Source of the DNA: Flavobacteriales bacterium
Lineage (GTDB): Bacteria > Bacteroidota > Bacteroidia > Flavobacteriales_F > PHOS-HE28
Direction: 5' to 3'
Length of the DNA: 64,000 nt
Assembly: GCA_016699575.1 (NCBI GenBank)
Contig: CP064979.1
Coordinates: 2,418,001 to 2,482,000 of the forward strand
A model generated the notes under the pieces. The model worked only from the letters and a program-made list of their open reading frames with translations, was not told the origin of the DNA and did no database searches. Both the position numbers and the translations under genes were made by a program. Shown here piece after piece: positions 8,057 to 17,592 of the stretch; the stretch's first letter is position 1, and every line of letters starts with the position of its first letter.

Positions 8057-10039
8057 ATGCATCTGCTTCCGCATTTGCCGGACCGTTCGCTATTCTTGTG
8101 TGTGCGACACTTCGTTCTTCCTGCCTTGATCATGGCCACTTCGGCCCATGCGCAGCTCTTCGACAAGGAGGAGCTCCACCGCATAGCAGAGGCAGAAGGC
8201 TGTCGTCAACATTTCATCTTGCCGAAGAGCGGCGGCCCGCCCACCCGGGGGTTCGATGTGAAGTACCACCGGATGCTCTGGAGCGTGGATCCGGCAGTGC
8301 GTGCGATCCAAGGCGGCGTCACCACCTACTTCGCCTGTTCCATCGCCGGACAGCAGGAAGTTGTTTTAGACCTCAGCGACAGTCTCGCGGTGGACAGCGT
8401 GACCCATACAAGTGGTCAACTCCCGTTCGCGCATGCTGGCGACCTCCTTTCCATCACCATGCCGGCGCCCATGGCCCTTGGCGAAGTGGACAGCGTCACG
8501 GTCCATTATCACGGTGTGCCGCCCAGTACCGGGTTCGGCAGCTTCGAGCATACCAAGCACGGTCCGGACAGCACATGGGCGCTGTGGACGCTGAGCGAAC
8601 CCTACGGCGCGCGCGACTGGTGGCCCGCCAAACACGACCTCAATGACAAGGCCGACAGCATCGACATGTATGTGACCTGTCCGAGCAACTACCGCGCTGG
8701 TGGACAGGGTGTGCTGGTGAGCGAGTTGAACAGTGGAGGTTTCACAACCTACCACTGGCGCCATCGGCACGCTGTGGCCTACTACCTCATTGCGTTGGCC
8801 GTCGCGGAATACGCCGTGTACTCGGATATAGTGCAACTGAACGGTGGGCCTACCGTGGAAGTGCTCAACTACACCTTCAACGAATCGTTGGCTGATGCAC
8901 AGGGAACGACCGACGACATCGGTAGCCAGCTCCAATTGTTCAGCGACCTCTTCGGCATCTACCCCTTCGCCGATGAGAAGTACGGCCACGCCCAGTTCGG
9001 CTGGGGCGGCGGCATGGAGCACCAGACCATGACCAGCATGGGGGGCTGGAGCTACGAGCTGATGGCGCATGAGCTGGCGCACCAGTGGTTCGGCAACAAA
9101 GTGACATGTGGGCGGTGGGAGGACATCTGGCTGAACGAAGGCTTCGCCACCTATCTGAGCGGCTTGTGCTATGAATACCTGGCACCGTTCTACTGGCCCA
9201 TCTTCAAACGCGGCCGGATCAACACGGTCATCAGCCAGCCGGACGGTAGTGTGCTGTGCACGGACACTGCCAGCGTGCCGCGCATCTTCGATGGCCGCCT
9301 CACCTACGCCAAGGGTGCCATGGTGCTCCATATGGCGCGGTGGGTGTGCGGCGACACGGCCTTCTACAATGGCGTGCACAATTACCTGCACGATCCGTCG
9401 CTCGCTTTCGGCACCTCGCTTACCGCGGATCTCAAAGCGCACCTTGAGGCTACCAGCGGTCTTGACCTCACGGAGTTCATGGAAGACTGGTACGTGGGCC
9501 AAGGCTACCCGACCTATACTGTGCAATGGAGCCAGGACGGGAGCAACGCCGTTCAGGTGCAATTGGACCAGGTGACCAGCCACACGAGCGTGGACTTTTT
9601 CGAGATGCCCGTGCCGTTGCGCTTCTGGAGCAACGGTGCTGATACTACCGTGGTGCTTGACCACACCTTCAGTGGGCAGGCGTTTTCGTTCGTGCTCCCT
9701 TGGGCGGCGGACAGTGTGCAACTGGACCCGGACCTATGGATCGTACAAGGGACAGGCAGCATCGTGCTGCGTGTGCCGGTGGCCAGTTTCGGTAGTGCAC
9801 GTCCGCTATTGTTCCCCAACCCCACGGACGGAGATGCCACCGTTTATGTCGGTCGTTCGATGCAAGGCAATGTGACCGTGCGGGTAACGGATGCAACCGG
9901 TCGCGCGGTTGTGGACGTCGTGCAGGTCGTGAACGATCGCCGCGCGCTGGTGCCCTTGGAGCGCCTCCGGGCAGGGGCTTACACTGTGCAGCTCGTAAGC
10001 GGTGCGGAAACCATTACGCTGGGCGTGGTGAAGCGCTAG
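8057..10039 (+). CDS. Secreted M1 family metallopeptidase with T9SS sorting domain
   Basis: 660 residues. The zinc site is complete: HELAHQWFG with H338 and H342, and E361 in LNEGFATY, that is HExxH-18-E. The upstream GGMEH (about residue 320) is the exopeptidase motif that binds the substrate amino terminus. A signal peptide spans about 1-34. The last ~75 residues (from LFPNPTDG) form a T9SS type A sorting domain, so the enzyme is exported and probably attached to the surface. It is expected to trim amino acids from extracellular peptides. ATG 8057 follows two GTG codons; the open frame reaches back to 7829, but that part only mirrors the divergent kinase gene. The stop overlaps ribE by 26 bp, tail to tail. 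Confidence 0.92.
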   Translation: MHLLPHLPDRSLFLCVRHFVLPALIMATSAHAQLFDKEELHRIAEAEGCRQHFILPKSGGPPTRGFDVKYHRMLWSVDPAVRAIQGGVTTYFACSIAGQQEVVLDLSDSLAVDSVTHTSGQLPFAHAGDLLSITMPAPMALGEVDSVTVHYHGVPPSTGFGSFEHTKHGPDSTWALWTLSEPYGARDWWPAKHDLNDKADSIDMYVTCPSNYRAGGQGVLVSELNSGGFTTYHWRHRHAVAYYLIALAVAEYAVYSDIVQLNGGPTVEVLNYTFNESLADAQGTTDDIGSQLQLFSDLFGIYPFADEKYGHAQFGWGGGMEHQTMTSMGGWSYELMAHELAHQWFGNKVTCGRWEDIWLNEGFATYLSGLCYEYLAPFYWPIFKRGRINTVISQPDGSVLCTDTASVPRIFDGRLTYAKGAMVLHMARWVCGDTAFYNGVHNYLHDPSLAFGTSLTADLKAHLEATSGLDLTEFMEDWYVGQGYPTYTVQWSQDGSNAVQVQLDQVTSHTSVDFFEMPVPLRFWSNGADTTVVLDHTFSGQAFSFVLPWAADSVQLDPDLWIVQGTGSIVLRVPVASFGSARPLLFPNPTDGDATVYVGRSMQGNVTVRVTDATGRAVVDVVQVVNDRRALVPLERLRAGAYTVQLVSGAETITLGVVKR

Positions 10040-10613
10040 CCATCATCCGCTCCACGTACTTCCCCAGGATGTCGAACTCGAGATTGACGCGCATGCCCGG
10101 CAGCAGCGCATGGAAGGCGGTGTGCGCGTACGTGTAGGGGATAATGGCAACGCTGAAGTGCTCGCCGGTGAGGTCGGCGATGGTCAATGAAACCCCGTTG
10201 ACACAGATACTGCCCTTGTGCACCAACAAATGCTTCTCCTCCGGAAGATGGAACGTGAACCACCAGCTGCCGTCCCGGTTTTCCCGCCCGGTGCATTCCA
10301 CGGTGGTATCCACATGGCCTTGCACCATGTGCCCATCCAAGCGATCGCCGAGGCGAAGGCAGCGTTCGAGGTTCACACCGTCGCCGGAACGCAGGGAGCC
10401 GAGGTTGGTGCGTTGAAGCGTCTCTTCGATCGCGGTGACCTTGTAGTGCGCGCCGTTGACTTCCACCACCGTCAGGCAAACGCCATTGTGCGCAACGCTC
10501 TGGTCCACCTTCAGCTCATGCGCCATGCGGGCCGATACAACGATGTCAAAGTTGCCGCCTTTCCGGCGCACCTCATGCACCGTCGCCACCTCCTCCACGA
10601 TACCTGTGAACAT
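10014..10613 (-). CDS. ribE: Riboflavin synthase alpha subunit
   Basis: 199 residues, the normal length. It starts MFTGIVEE, the family's invariant amino terminus, and has the two tandem lumazine-binding repeats (about 1-95 and 97-190). The first has GVCLTV (about 49-54) and the second repeats it as GVSLTI. It converts two 6,7-dimethyl-8-ribityllumazines into riboflavin in the cytosol. Its ATG overlaps the stop of the upstream T9SS type B gene by one base (TGATG), so translation is probably coupled. This is an unusual neighbour for a vitamin gene. No FMN riboswitch was found. The bifunctional ribF lies far away at 39200. Confidence 0.95.
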   Translation of the reverse strand: MFTGIVEEVATVHEVRRKGGNFDIVVSARMAHELKVDQSVAHNGVCLTVVEVNGAHYKVTAIEETLQRTNLGSLRSGDGVNLERCLRLGDRLDGHMVQGHVDTTVECTGRENRDGSWWFTFHLPEEKHLLVHKGSICVNGVSLTIADLTGEHFSVAIIPYTYAHTAFHALLPGMRVNLEFDILGKYVERMMASASPRPA

Positions 10614-13249
10614 CAGTTGCCGTTGGTCTGGCTGCCGTTGCTGCCGAGCACGTGCACGTAACCGTTGATCTGCTCCGGCACGATGCCGATCAATCGCTGG
10701 TAGAACACCGTGCACGTCACGAAGTACACACCATCCGGCACGGGCTCATTGCGTTCGGCTTGCAGACCGTTCCAGTTCACGGCGGGGTCTTCGGTGGCGA
10801 AGACCACCATGCCCCAGCGGTTGAACACCTTCAGGTCCACGCGCTCCACGCCACGCCACGGGAATGGAACGAACAGGTCGTTCTGGCCATCGTTGTTAGG
10901 GCTGAAGACGTTGGGCAGGGCATAGTAGGGGCAGTTGTCGCCGCATACGATGTTGGTGAACGCGCTCTCGTTGCCCGCACTGTCCGTGGCTGTTATGGCA
11001 TAGCACCCGGCCACACTGCCATCAATGACGTGCTGGAAGGTGGTGTCCTCGCAACCGCTGATGGTGCCGATGAGCAGGAGTTCGCCGTCCTGTGTTGGGC
11101 TGAAGTAGACGCTGTAGGTGGCGCAGTCGTCGGAGCAAGTGCTGTTGGGGTTGTTCCACGTTAGCGTGTTCAGGGGCGTATTGCAGTCGTTGTCGAGCAC
11201 CAGTGTTGGTGGGCACGGCGGCGTAAGGTCCACTGGCACGCCGCAAGCCTCCTGGCTGTAGTTGATCAGTATGTCCTGGAAATCGGGCAAGCTGTAGGCC
11301 CCGGTGCTGCGGATGCGGTAGCAGTATTCATCACCGTTCACCAGGCCCGTGTCCGTGAACTGCGTCGTTGGGGTGGTGCCGATGGTCACGAAGTCGGTGC
11401 CATCGAAGCGCTGCACCTCATACAAGGAATTCACCCACGGTGTGCTGCTCTGCCAGCTCAGGTTAAGCAGTTCGTCGTTCGGGTCAATGCTCAGGAAGAT
11501 GCTTGTGGCCGGGCTGCTGTCGCCGATGGTATCGTTGCCACCGCCCGCATAGAGTTCCACCCGGTACACGTGCGGACCGGTCTCCGTGTCGATGTTGATG
11601 TCCAAGAACGTCGTATCGGGGTTCTGGAACAACGCCGATGTGATGGATGTATGGATCAGCGTGTTCGCACCGTTGAAGCCATTGCCACGGTACAACTTGA
11701 AAAAGTACGGTCCGGGGTGCTGCAGCGTGTCCAGGTCCCAAGCGTTGGCCCAGCGCACGGTGTCGATACCAGCCACGACATCGGTTGCCCCAACGCTCAC
11801 ATGAGTGATGATGGGCACGGTCTGCTCGAGGATGGCGCAGAACTCGATGCTCGCGTAGCTCTGTGCTCCATCCGGGAAACACGCCACCAACATGTAGCAG
11901 TACTCGTTGCCGACGAAGAGGTTGGGGTCGTTGTCGAGGAGGCTGGTGCTTGTGATGCAACTGCTTGTGATCTCGGTGTAGCCCGTGTACGCGGGTACGC
12001 CCGTTTCGCAGTTGTCCGGCACAAAACCGTACGAGCCACTGCGGCGATAGACCCTGTAGCCGGTGGCGTTGCTGCAGATGCTTGCGTCCCAGTTCAAGAG
12101 AATGGCATCGCTCTGTGGCGTGGCGGCGGGGTTCTGCGGGGCTGGTGCCACCACCGTGATGAACATCGTTTCGAAGTCCTCCAGATCAACGGGGTCGCCC
12201 ATGGCCTCACCGTTGTCGCGCGCATTGAAGACCACTTGATAAGGTTGCAGGCGCACGTGGTCGCAGACGGTGGCCCAAGTGAAGTTGGCAGTTGCCGGAT
12301 TGCCGGTCACGGCATTGGTCAATTGTGCTGGGCTGCTGCCGGGGGTGAAGGGTTCACCGATGCCGGTGATCGTGACATCCTGGTCCGTGTCAGGATCCGA
12401 GGCTATCACAGGAACGGTGAGGAACGTGCCAGCGGTCACGCATGTGTCATCGACGGCCGTGAGTTCAGGCACCTGGTTGTTGCAGGGGTCGATCACGTAG
12501 ATCTGCATATCGCGCTCCACGTAACCGATGGGCTGTCCATTGCGCCACTCGATCACCATGAAGGCGATGTTGTAGATACCGGCCAACTGCGGGCTCACCC
12601 AACTGATGGTGCCCGTGACCGGGTCCATGTCGAACTGGTTGTCCGGGCCCGGGATGATCTCGTCAGGGAAGAAGTACGGGTCGATCTCCTCGCATCCGGC
12701 ACCACGGCACACACGCAATTGATAGCTGAGGCTATCGCCATCGGGGTCATACGCCCCGGGGTTGTGGTACCACGGTTGGAAAATGCAGGCGTCCTGGATG
12801 GGTGAGTTGAGGAAGCGGGGTGAACATCCGTAGCTCTCTCCGGCACCTAGCGGGACGTTGATGACCGTTTGCACGCAGATCGGGATATTGACGCTCCCGG
12901 GGATGTTCACCACACCACCGATGCGGTTCGGGTCTTCGTATTGCAGCGTGTACACGGCACCCCCCACGTACGTATGCACATCGGTGTAATAGTTGATCTG
13001 GATGTCGTTGCCGAGCAGGACCACGCTGTCGCGCGCGATGGTGTCCAAGGGGCTGCCATCGCCCCAATCGAGAATGAACTCCGGACGGTCGGCCGGAGAA
13101 CTGGTGCGCGTGTGCGTGATGATGGTGACCTCGTACTCCAGGCCGCCGAGGTGGCAAATAATGATCTCTCCTGCCTGGTTATGCGTGGCTTGCGCCCCGA
13201 AGGACAGGGCCATCAGCAGGCCGAAGAGGAATGTTCGGAAGCGGTTCAT
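10613..13249 (-). CDS. Large secreted protein with T9SS type B (gliding motility-associated) C-terminal domain
   Basis: 878 residues with a signal peptide (about 1-21, ending FGAQA|T). The body has Ig/fibronectin-like beta domains; two FN3-like stretches can be seen near 375 (ILLNWD, GYRVYRR) and 595 (LNLSWQ, YEVQRF). Cysteines are frequent, suggesting disulfides. From about 780 the sequence NVFSPNNDGQND followed by LKVFNRWG begins the CHU_C/gliding motility-associated type B domain, which directs T9SS export. The function is not known; such proteins are usually surface adhesins or matrix proteins. It is cotranscribed with, and one base overlaps, ribE. A TACTTTG-like box lies just upstream on the reverse strand. 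Confidence 0.88.
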   Translation of the reverse strand: MNRFRTFLFGLLMALSFGAQATHNQAGEIIICHLGGLEYEVTIITHTRTSSPADRPEFILDWGDGSPLDTIARDSVVLLGNDIQINYYTDVHTYVGGAVYTLQYEDPNRIGGVVNIPGSVNIPICVQTVINVPLGAGESYGCSPRFLNSPIQDACIFQPWYHNPGAYDPDGDSLSYQLRVCRGAGCEEIDPYFFPDEIIPGPDNQFDMDPVTGTISWVSPQLAGIYNIAFMVIEWRNGQPIGYVERDMQIYVIDPCNNQVPELTAVDDTCVTAGTFLTVPVIASDPDTDQDVTITGIGEPFTPGSSPAQLTNAVTGNPATANFTWATVCDHVRLQPYQVVFNARDNGEAMGDPVDLEDFETMFITVVAPAPQNPAATPQSDAILLNWDASICSNATGYRVYRRSGSYGFVPDNCETGVPAYTGYTEITSSCITSTSLLDNDPNLFVGNEYCYMLVACFPDGAQSYASIEFCAILEQTVPIITHVSVGATDVVAGIDTVRWANAWDLDTLQHPGPYFFKLYRGNGFNGANTLIHTSITSALFQNPDTTFLDINIDTETGPHVYRVELYAGGGNDTIGDSSPATSIFLSIDPNDELLNLSWQSSTPWVNSLYEVQRFDGTDFVTIGTTPTTQFTDTGLVNGDEYCYRIRSTGAYSLPDFQDILINYSQEACGVPVDLTPPCPPTLVLDNDCNTPLNTLTWNNPNSTCSDDCATYSVYFSPTQDGELLLIGTISGCEDTTFQHVIDGSVAGCYAITATDSAGNESAFTNIVCGDNCPYYALPNVFSPNNDGQNDLFVPFPWRGVERVDLKVFNRWGMVVFATEDPAVNWNGLQAERNEPVPDGVYFVTCTVFYQRLIGIVPEQINGYVHVLGSNGSQTNGN

Positions 13250-13393
13250 CGGAAGGGGAGAACAAAGTACGGCATTGCGCGCACGAGCTGCGTTAAGTGA
13301 CCTGCATAATGGGCAATGGCGCCATGCAGGAACGCACCGGCAGGGGGGCTTGGTGCCTGGCCTGACGTCGATCCAGCTGCTGGGCGTGGGAGG

Positions 13394-14368
13394 CTATGGG
13401 CCCGTCCGACCGGTCGCGGCTTCGGGTGCTGACCCCGCCGCGAAAGCGAGGATCTTCCTAACCAGAACCTCGGCCATCTTGCGCTTGCCCTCGTGCGTCA
13501 CCCCAGCAATGTGCGGTGTGATCACTACGTGCTCATGGCCCAGCAGGCGTTTCATCGTGTGCGGCTCGCGCCCGAGGTCAAGCCCGCTCAGGTCGGGCCG
13601 CTCGAACTCCAGTACATCGAGGCCGGCACCGATCACCTTCCCGGAATCCAGGCCATCGAGAAGGGATGCTGTATGCACCACACCACCGCGTGCCGTGTTG
13701 ATCAACCAGAACGGCTTGCGCATGCGCGCGATGAACGCAGCATCGACGAAGTGCGTTGTTTCCTTGGTCAGCGGAAGATGAAGACTGATCGCATCGCACT
13801 CCTCCTGGAGCTGTTCCAGCGCGCATTCCTCCACACCAGCGGTGGCATAGTTCTTCAGGTACTTGTCGTGGGCCATCACGCGTACATCGAATCCGTGCAA
13901 CCGCTGCGCGAACGCCGAGCCCATGTGGCCGAAACCGATGATGCCAACGGTCTTGCCTTCCAGGTCGGTGCCGCGGTTCTCCTCGCGCAGCCAAAGCCCA
14001 GTGTGCGCCTGTTCATTGCCCCTGACAGCGTGCTTCAGCAGCATGAGGAGCAGCATCACCGCGGTTTCCGCCACGCCATCGCGATTGCCCTCCGGCGAGT
14101 TGAAGACGGCGATGCCTGCCTTTTTGCAATAGTCGCGGTCGATGTTCTCCAAACCTGAGCCCAGGCGTCCGATGAACTTCAGATCACCGAGCTGTCGCAG
14201 CAGATCGGCACTGAGCTGCCGGCTTCGCACTACGATGCCTTGGTGACCGGCCAGGGCATCAACCAGGTGCGCATCATCCACCTGGTGCAGGGCGGTGCAT
14301 TCGTGACCGGCCGCCACCAACTGCTCGGCGAGCAACGGATGGGCGCTATCGACAAAGCCGATCCGCAT
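13394..14368 (-). CDS. D-2-hydroxyacid dehydrogenase (3-phosphoglycerate dehydrogenase-like)
   Basis: 324 residues. The NAD-binding motif GIIGFGHMG is at 142-150. The catalytic set is visible: Arg in TARGG (about 228), Glu in LDVLEFE (about 254) and His in TPHIAG (286). The length matches short SerA-type enzymes lacking the ACT regulatory domain. It probably oxidises or reduces a D-2-hydroxyacid such as 3-phosphoglycerate; the exact substrate is uncertain. Start 14368 follows the mgtE stop by 2 bp, so the two are in one transcript. Confidence 0.88.
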   Translation of the reverse strand: MRIGFVDSAHPLLAEQLVAAGHECTALHQVDDAHLVDALAGHQGIVVRSRQLSADLLRQLGDLKFIGRLGSGLENIDRDYCKKAGIAVFNSPEGNRDGVAETAVMLLLMLLKHAVRGNEQAHTGLWLREENRGTDLEGKTVGIIGFGHMGSAFAQRLHGFDVRVMAHDKYLKNYATAGVEECALEQLQEECDAISLHLPLTKETTHFVDAAFIARMRKPFWLINTARGGVVHTASLLDGLDSGKVIGAGLDVLEFERPDLSGLDLGREPHTMKRLLGHEHVVITPHIAGVTHEGKRKMAEVLVRKILAFAAGSAPEAATGRTGP

Positions 14369-14370
14369 GT

Positions 14371-15738
14371 TCAATGGAACTGGCCGTACATCAGGTGGCC
14401 CACGGTGAAGTAGGTGAGCAGCCCGAAGATGTCGTTGACCGTGGTAACGAAAGGACCTGTCGCGAGAGCGGGGTCCACCTTCAGCTTGTCCATCACCAGC
14501 GGTGTGAGCGTGCCGAAGAGAGCAGCAGTGATGATGACGGTGAAGAGTGCCGCGCTTACGGTGTAGGTGAGCGCTTGGGGTTGCTGAAGCGCGAGGTTCA
14601 ACAGGAAGATGAGCCCGGCGCAGATCACCGCGTTCATGATGGCCACCTTGAATTCCTTCCACAGACGATGGCCCACACGCACGTTCTCCATGTCGCCGCT
14701 GGCAAGGCCCTGCACCACGATGGCGGAGCTCTGCACGCCCACATTGCCGCCCGTTGCCGCGATGAGCGGCATGAAGAACGCCATGGTGGGATCGATCCGC
14801 AGGTCATCCTCGTAGAGGCCGATGACACGCGAACTCAGGATGCCGCCCGCGATGCCGATGAGCAGCCACGGGAGCCGGGCACGGATCTGCAGCCACGGCT
14901 TGTCGGTGATGTCCACGTCCTCGCTGATACCACTGGCCAGTTGGTAGTCCTCCTCGGCTTCTTCCGTCATCACGTCCATCACATCGTCGAACGTGATCCG
15001 CCCGAGCAGCTTGCCGTGATCGTCCACCACGGGCAGCACCGCCAGGTCGTACTTCTTCATCATGGCGATGGCTTCCTCGGCCGGTTCGCCGGTTGTGATG
15101 GTGATGACGTCCTTCTGGCAGATGTCGCGCACCAAGGAGCGTGTGCTTTCGGCGGAGAACAGGATATCCTTCAACGGCAGCAGGCCGACGAAGCGCTCGT
15201 CCTTGTCCACCACGTACACGGTGTACACGTGCTCCACCTCCTGCGCTTGTTGCCGCATGTCGAAGATGGCCTGGGTCACGGTGCGGTCGTCGTGCACCAT
15301 CACGAGTTCCTTGGCCATCAGCGAACCGGCCGTGCCCTCTTCGTAGGTGAGCAGTTCCCGTATGTCCTCCTTCTGTTCCTCGTCGTCGATGTGCGCGATC
15401 ACCTCGCGCTGTTTCTCCACCGGCAGCTCGGCCATCACGTCGGCCGCATCATCGCTGTCGATGTGTTCCAGCAGGTCCTCCGCGATCTCTTTCGAGGTCA
15501 ACGACCCCAGCAGTTCCTCGCGGCGGTCCTCGTCCAGCTCGAGCATCACCTCCGCGGCGGTCTCGGGCTCCAGCAGCTTGTATATGTACCGTGCCTCGTC
15601 TTCGTCCAGCCGGTCAAGTATGGCCGCAACGTCCGCCGGGTGCAACTCGCTCAGCAGCGTCTCCACACTGCTGTCGCGCCCTTCGGCCACATCATCTCTG
15701 ATGCGGTCCAACAGGCTTTTGGTGAGCTCGAATGACAT
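14371..15738 (-). CDS. mgtE: Magnesium transporter MgtE
   Basis: 455 residues. In order: a superhelical MgtE N domain (about 1-125, LHPADVAAILDRL), two CBS domains (about 130-255), and five membrane helices from about 285 with the pore motif ATGGNVGVQ. The cytosolic domains sense Mg2+ and gate the channel in known MgtE proteins. ATG 15738 (MSFELTK) matches relatives; an in-frame ATG at 15756 adds six residues. A TAGCTTCG -7-like box lies at 15768-15775 on the reverse strand. It is first in a pair with the hydroxyacid dehydrogenase. Confidence 0.93.
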   Translation of the reverse strand: MSFELTKSLLDRIRDDVAEGRDSSVETLLSELHPADVAAILDRLDEDEARYIYKLLEPETAAEVMLELDEDRREELLGSLTSKEIAEDLLEHIDSDDAADVMAELPVEKQREVIAHIDDEEQKEDIRELLTYEEGTAGSLMAKELVMVHDDRTVTQAIFDMRQQAQEVEHVYTVYVVDKDERFVGLLPLKDILFSAESTRSLVRDICQKDVITITTGEPAEEAIAMMKKYDLAVLPVVDDHGKLLGRITFDDVMDVMTEEAEEDYQLASGISEDVDITDKPWLQIRARLPWLLIGIAGGILSSRVIGLYEDDLRIDPTMAFFMPLIAATGGNVGVQSSAIVVQGLASGDMENVRVGHRLWKEFKVAIMNAVICAGLIFLLNLALQQPQALTYTVSAALFTVIITAALFGTLTPLVMDKLKVDPALATGPFVTTVNDIFGLLTYFTVGHLMYGQFH

Positions 15739-15767
15739 GACGCGCAGCCCCGCCATGCAGGGCGCGC

Positions 15768-15775
15768 GAAGCTAC
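15768..15775 (-). promoter_or_regulatory. -7 box upstream of mgtE
   Basis: On the reverse strand this reads TAGCTTCG, fitting TAnnTT(C/T)G. It would place the transcript start very close to the two possible ATG codons. Confidence 0.4.
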
Positions 15776-15892
15776 GGAAGCGGGGTGGGGGAAAGTCCCC
15801 CTACGCAATGGTCTCGAAATGTCGTCAAGCAGCGCGAAGTGGGCGTGGGGGCTCTTGGACTTGGATAGTCCTAACTTTCACTGCACATCGTC

Positions 15893-16612
15893 ATGAGTAA
15901 TTCCAGAACAACTCTTCTGATCGCTCTTGTCATTGCCACGATAACAGCGGCCCACGCCCAAGTATGGTGCCCTCCCGGCGCTCGCTGGCTTTTCGATACC
16001 GGTAATCCGTGGCAAGTGGCCCAAACAGAGGTCGCCTATGTTGGCGATACGATCGTTGATGGTTTTGTAGCACAGAAGCTTGAGCGTCACTACAAGCTCG
16101 TGCAGTCGTTCGGTAACGACACACTGATCGAAGGCTATCATTCGCCGTGGATTACCCGCGTGGAGGGTGACATGGTCTTGGACAAAGTAGAAGGTGTTTG
16201 GGATACCCTCTTCCGATTTGATGCGGTGCCCGGCGACCACTGGCAACCGAACTGGCTTGATGGAATTGAATGTCCCGACTACACGCTACACGTTATCGAT
16301 ACGTCGGTTGTGGTCTTCTATGGTGTTCCGCTCCGGCAGATCGAGTTGGAGGTGTACCAATTCGCGGTTCCGATGGGATGGTTCACCACGTTCACGGAAC
16401 GATTCGGCGGTGCATTCTGGCTTGGTCCTCCTCCGTGTACAACGTATGAGTGTTTCTGCTCACCGCTGTGTTACCAGGACAACGAGATGTTCAACCCGCT
16501 CAACCCATGCACCTTCACCGTCGGCTTAGAGGATCTGCAGGCAGGTGAGGATGCCCCGCTTCAGATTTCCCAGCTCGGCTCGGGGATCGTTGTTGAGGTC
16601 CTAGCGCGATGA
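15893..16612 (+). CDS. Secreted protein of unknown function, sorting domain displaced by frameshift
   Basis: 239 residues with a signal peptide (about 1-23, ending TAAHA|Q). No family is recognised. The mature part is beta-rich with a late cysteine cluster (CTTYECFCSPLC, about 182-193). The final residues (QISQLGSGIVVEVLA) look like the first strand of a T9SS type A domain, but the frame then ends. The remainder of that domain is encoded one frame over from 16609, so the true product is probably about 290 residues. A TAACTTTC box about 20 nt upstream could be the -7 element. The gene converges with ksgA. Confidence 0.7.
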   Translation: MSNSRTTLLIALVIATITAAHAQVWCPPGARWLFDTGNPWQVAQTEVAYVGDTIVDGFVAQKLERHYKLVQSFGNDTLIEGYHSPWITRVEGDMVLDKVEGVWDTLFRFDAVPGDHWQPNWLDGIECPDYTLHVIDTSVVVFYGVPLRQIELEVYQFAVPMGWFTTFTERFGGAFWLGPPPCTTYECFCSPLCYQDNEMFNPLNPCTFTVGLEDLQAGEDAPLQISQLGSGIVVEVLAR

Positions 16613-16779
16613 TCGGCAGTGAACTTTCCATCCATGACCCGACTGGGCGGGTTGTGCGACTACAGGTCACAACAGGTGCGAATGTGCTCGTTCCGATCAC
16701 TGGCTTCGCGCCAGGAGCGTACATCGCATCACTTCGGACAAAAGACCGACTGCTTCAGGGCCGCTTCATACTGCCTTGA
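16609..16779 (+). pseudogene. Out-of-frame T9SS type A sorting-domain fragment
   Basis: 56 residues overlapping the preceding stop by 4 bp (ATGA). The sequence SIHDPTGRVV, then PITGFAPGAYIASL and a final GRFILP, is a typical second half of a T9SS sorting domain. It has no signal peptide and no sense alone, so it is read as the continuation of the 15893 gene. A stop at 16594 in its own frame limits the slippage zone to about 16597-16612. Either one base is wrong or mutated, or the ribosome restarts or shifts here. Confidence 0.7.
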
Positions 16780-16791
16780 GCACCAACAACG

Positions 16792-17592
16792 TCAAGCCCC
16801 AACCGTCGGAGTCGCAGCTTTTGTCAACTCCAAGAACTCCTCCACGCCCAATTGCTCCGCACGCAGCCGCGCGAACCGCTCCGGCACACCGTGCGTGAAA
16901 CCACCGTGGGCCTTCAACGCGTTGTGCAGGGTCTTGCGGCGTTGCCCGAACGCGGCCTTCACCACGCTGAAAAATAGCCGCTCGTCGCAGGGTAGTTGCA
17001 CCACGTCGTTGCGCTGCATGCGGATCACCGCGCTTCTGACTTTCGGCGGCGGGATGAACGAGCCCGGCTCCACATTGAAGAGGTGCTCCAAGCGGTAGAA
17101 GGCTTGCGCGAGGACACTGGTGATGCCGTAGGTTTTGGACCCCGGCCCAGCGCACAACCTATCGGCGACCTCCTTCTGGAACATGCCCACCACCTCGGTG
17201 CACGCGTTGCGATGTTCCAGCACCTTGAAGACGATCTGCGTGCTGATGTTGTACGGGAAGTTGCCGATGACGGCGAAGGGACCCTCGCCCAAGGCGCCCA
17301 AGTCCAGCCGGAGGAAGTCGCCCATGATCAGTTTGCCCTCCACCGCGGGCAGTGCTGCGCGCAGTTGATCGGCGGCAGCGTGATCCACCTCCACGCAACG
17401 GAGGTCGATGTCCGTGAGCTGAAGCAGGTGTTGCGTCAAAGCGCCGGTGCCCGGACCTACTTCCAGCACGCGCCGGTAACCGCCGTGGTGCGTGAGACTC
17501 TCGGCAATGCGTTGCGCGATGGCAGGCTCCTTCAAGAAGTGCTGGCCGAAGTGCTTCTTCGCCGTGGCGAACCCGCCGTGCTGGGCTTTCAT
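16792..17592 (-). CDS. ksgA: 16S rRNA dimethyladenosine transferase
   Basis: 266 residues. The KsgA signature is complete: HFGQHFL near the amino terminus, the SAM-binding motif VGPGTGALT, and NFPYN (catalytic N-[LF]-P-Y). It dimethylates the two adjacent adenines in helix 45 of 16S rRNA using SAM. It is the last gene of the serS chain; its ATG overlaps the preceding stop by 4 bp. Start 17592 is chosen because conserved sequence follows within 15 residues. Confidence 0.95.
   Translation of the reverse strand: MKAQHGGFATAKKHFGQHFLKEPAIAQRIAESLTHHGGYRRVLEVGPGTGALTQHLLQLTDIDLRCVEVDHAAADQLRAALPAVEGKLIMGDFLRLDLGALGEGPFAVIGNFPYNISTQIVFKVLEHRNACTEVVGMFQKEVADRLCAGPGSKTYGITSVLAQAFYRLEHLFNVEPGSFIPPPKVRSAVIRMQRNDVVQLPCDERLFFSVVKAAFGQRRKTLHNALKAHGGFTHGVPERFARLRAEQLGVEEFLELTKAATPTVGA

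Noticed and set aside
10614..10760. FMN riboswitch before ribE
   Set aside because: The upstream region is coding sequence of the T9SS type B gene and has no RFN-type core.
14374..15735. Long open frame opposite mgtE
   Set aside because: MgtE is certain by motifs; the antisense product is His/Gln-rich and has no recognisable family.
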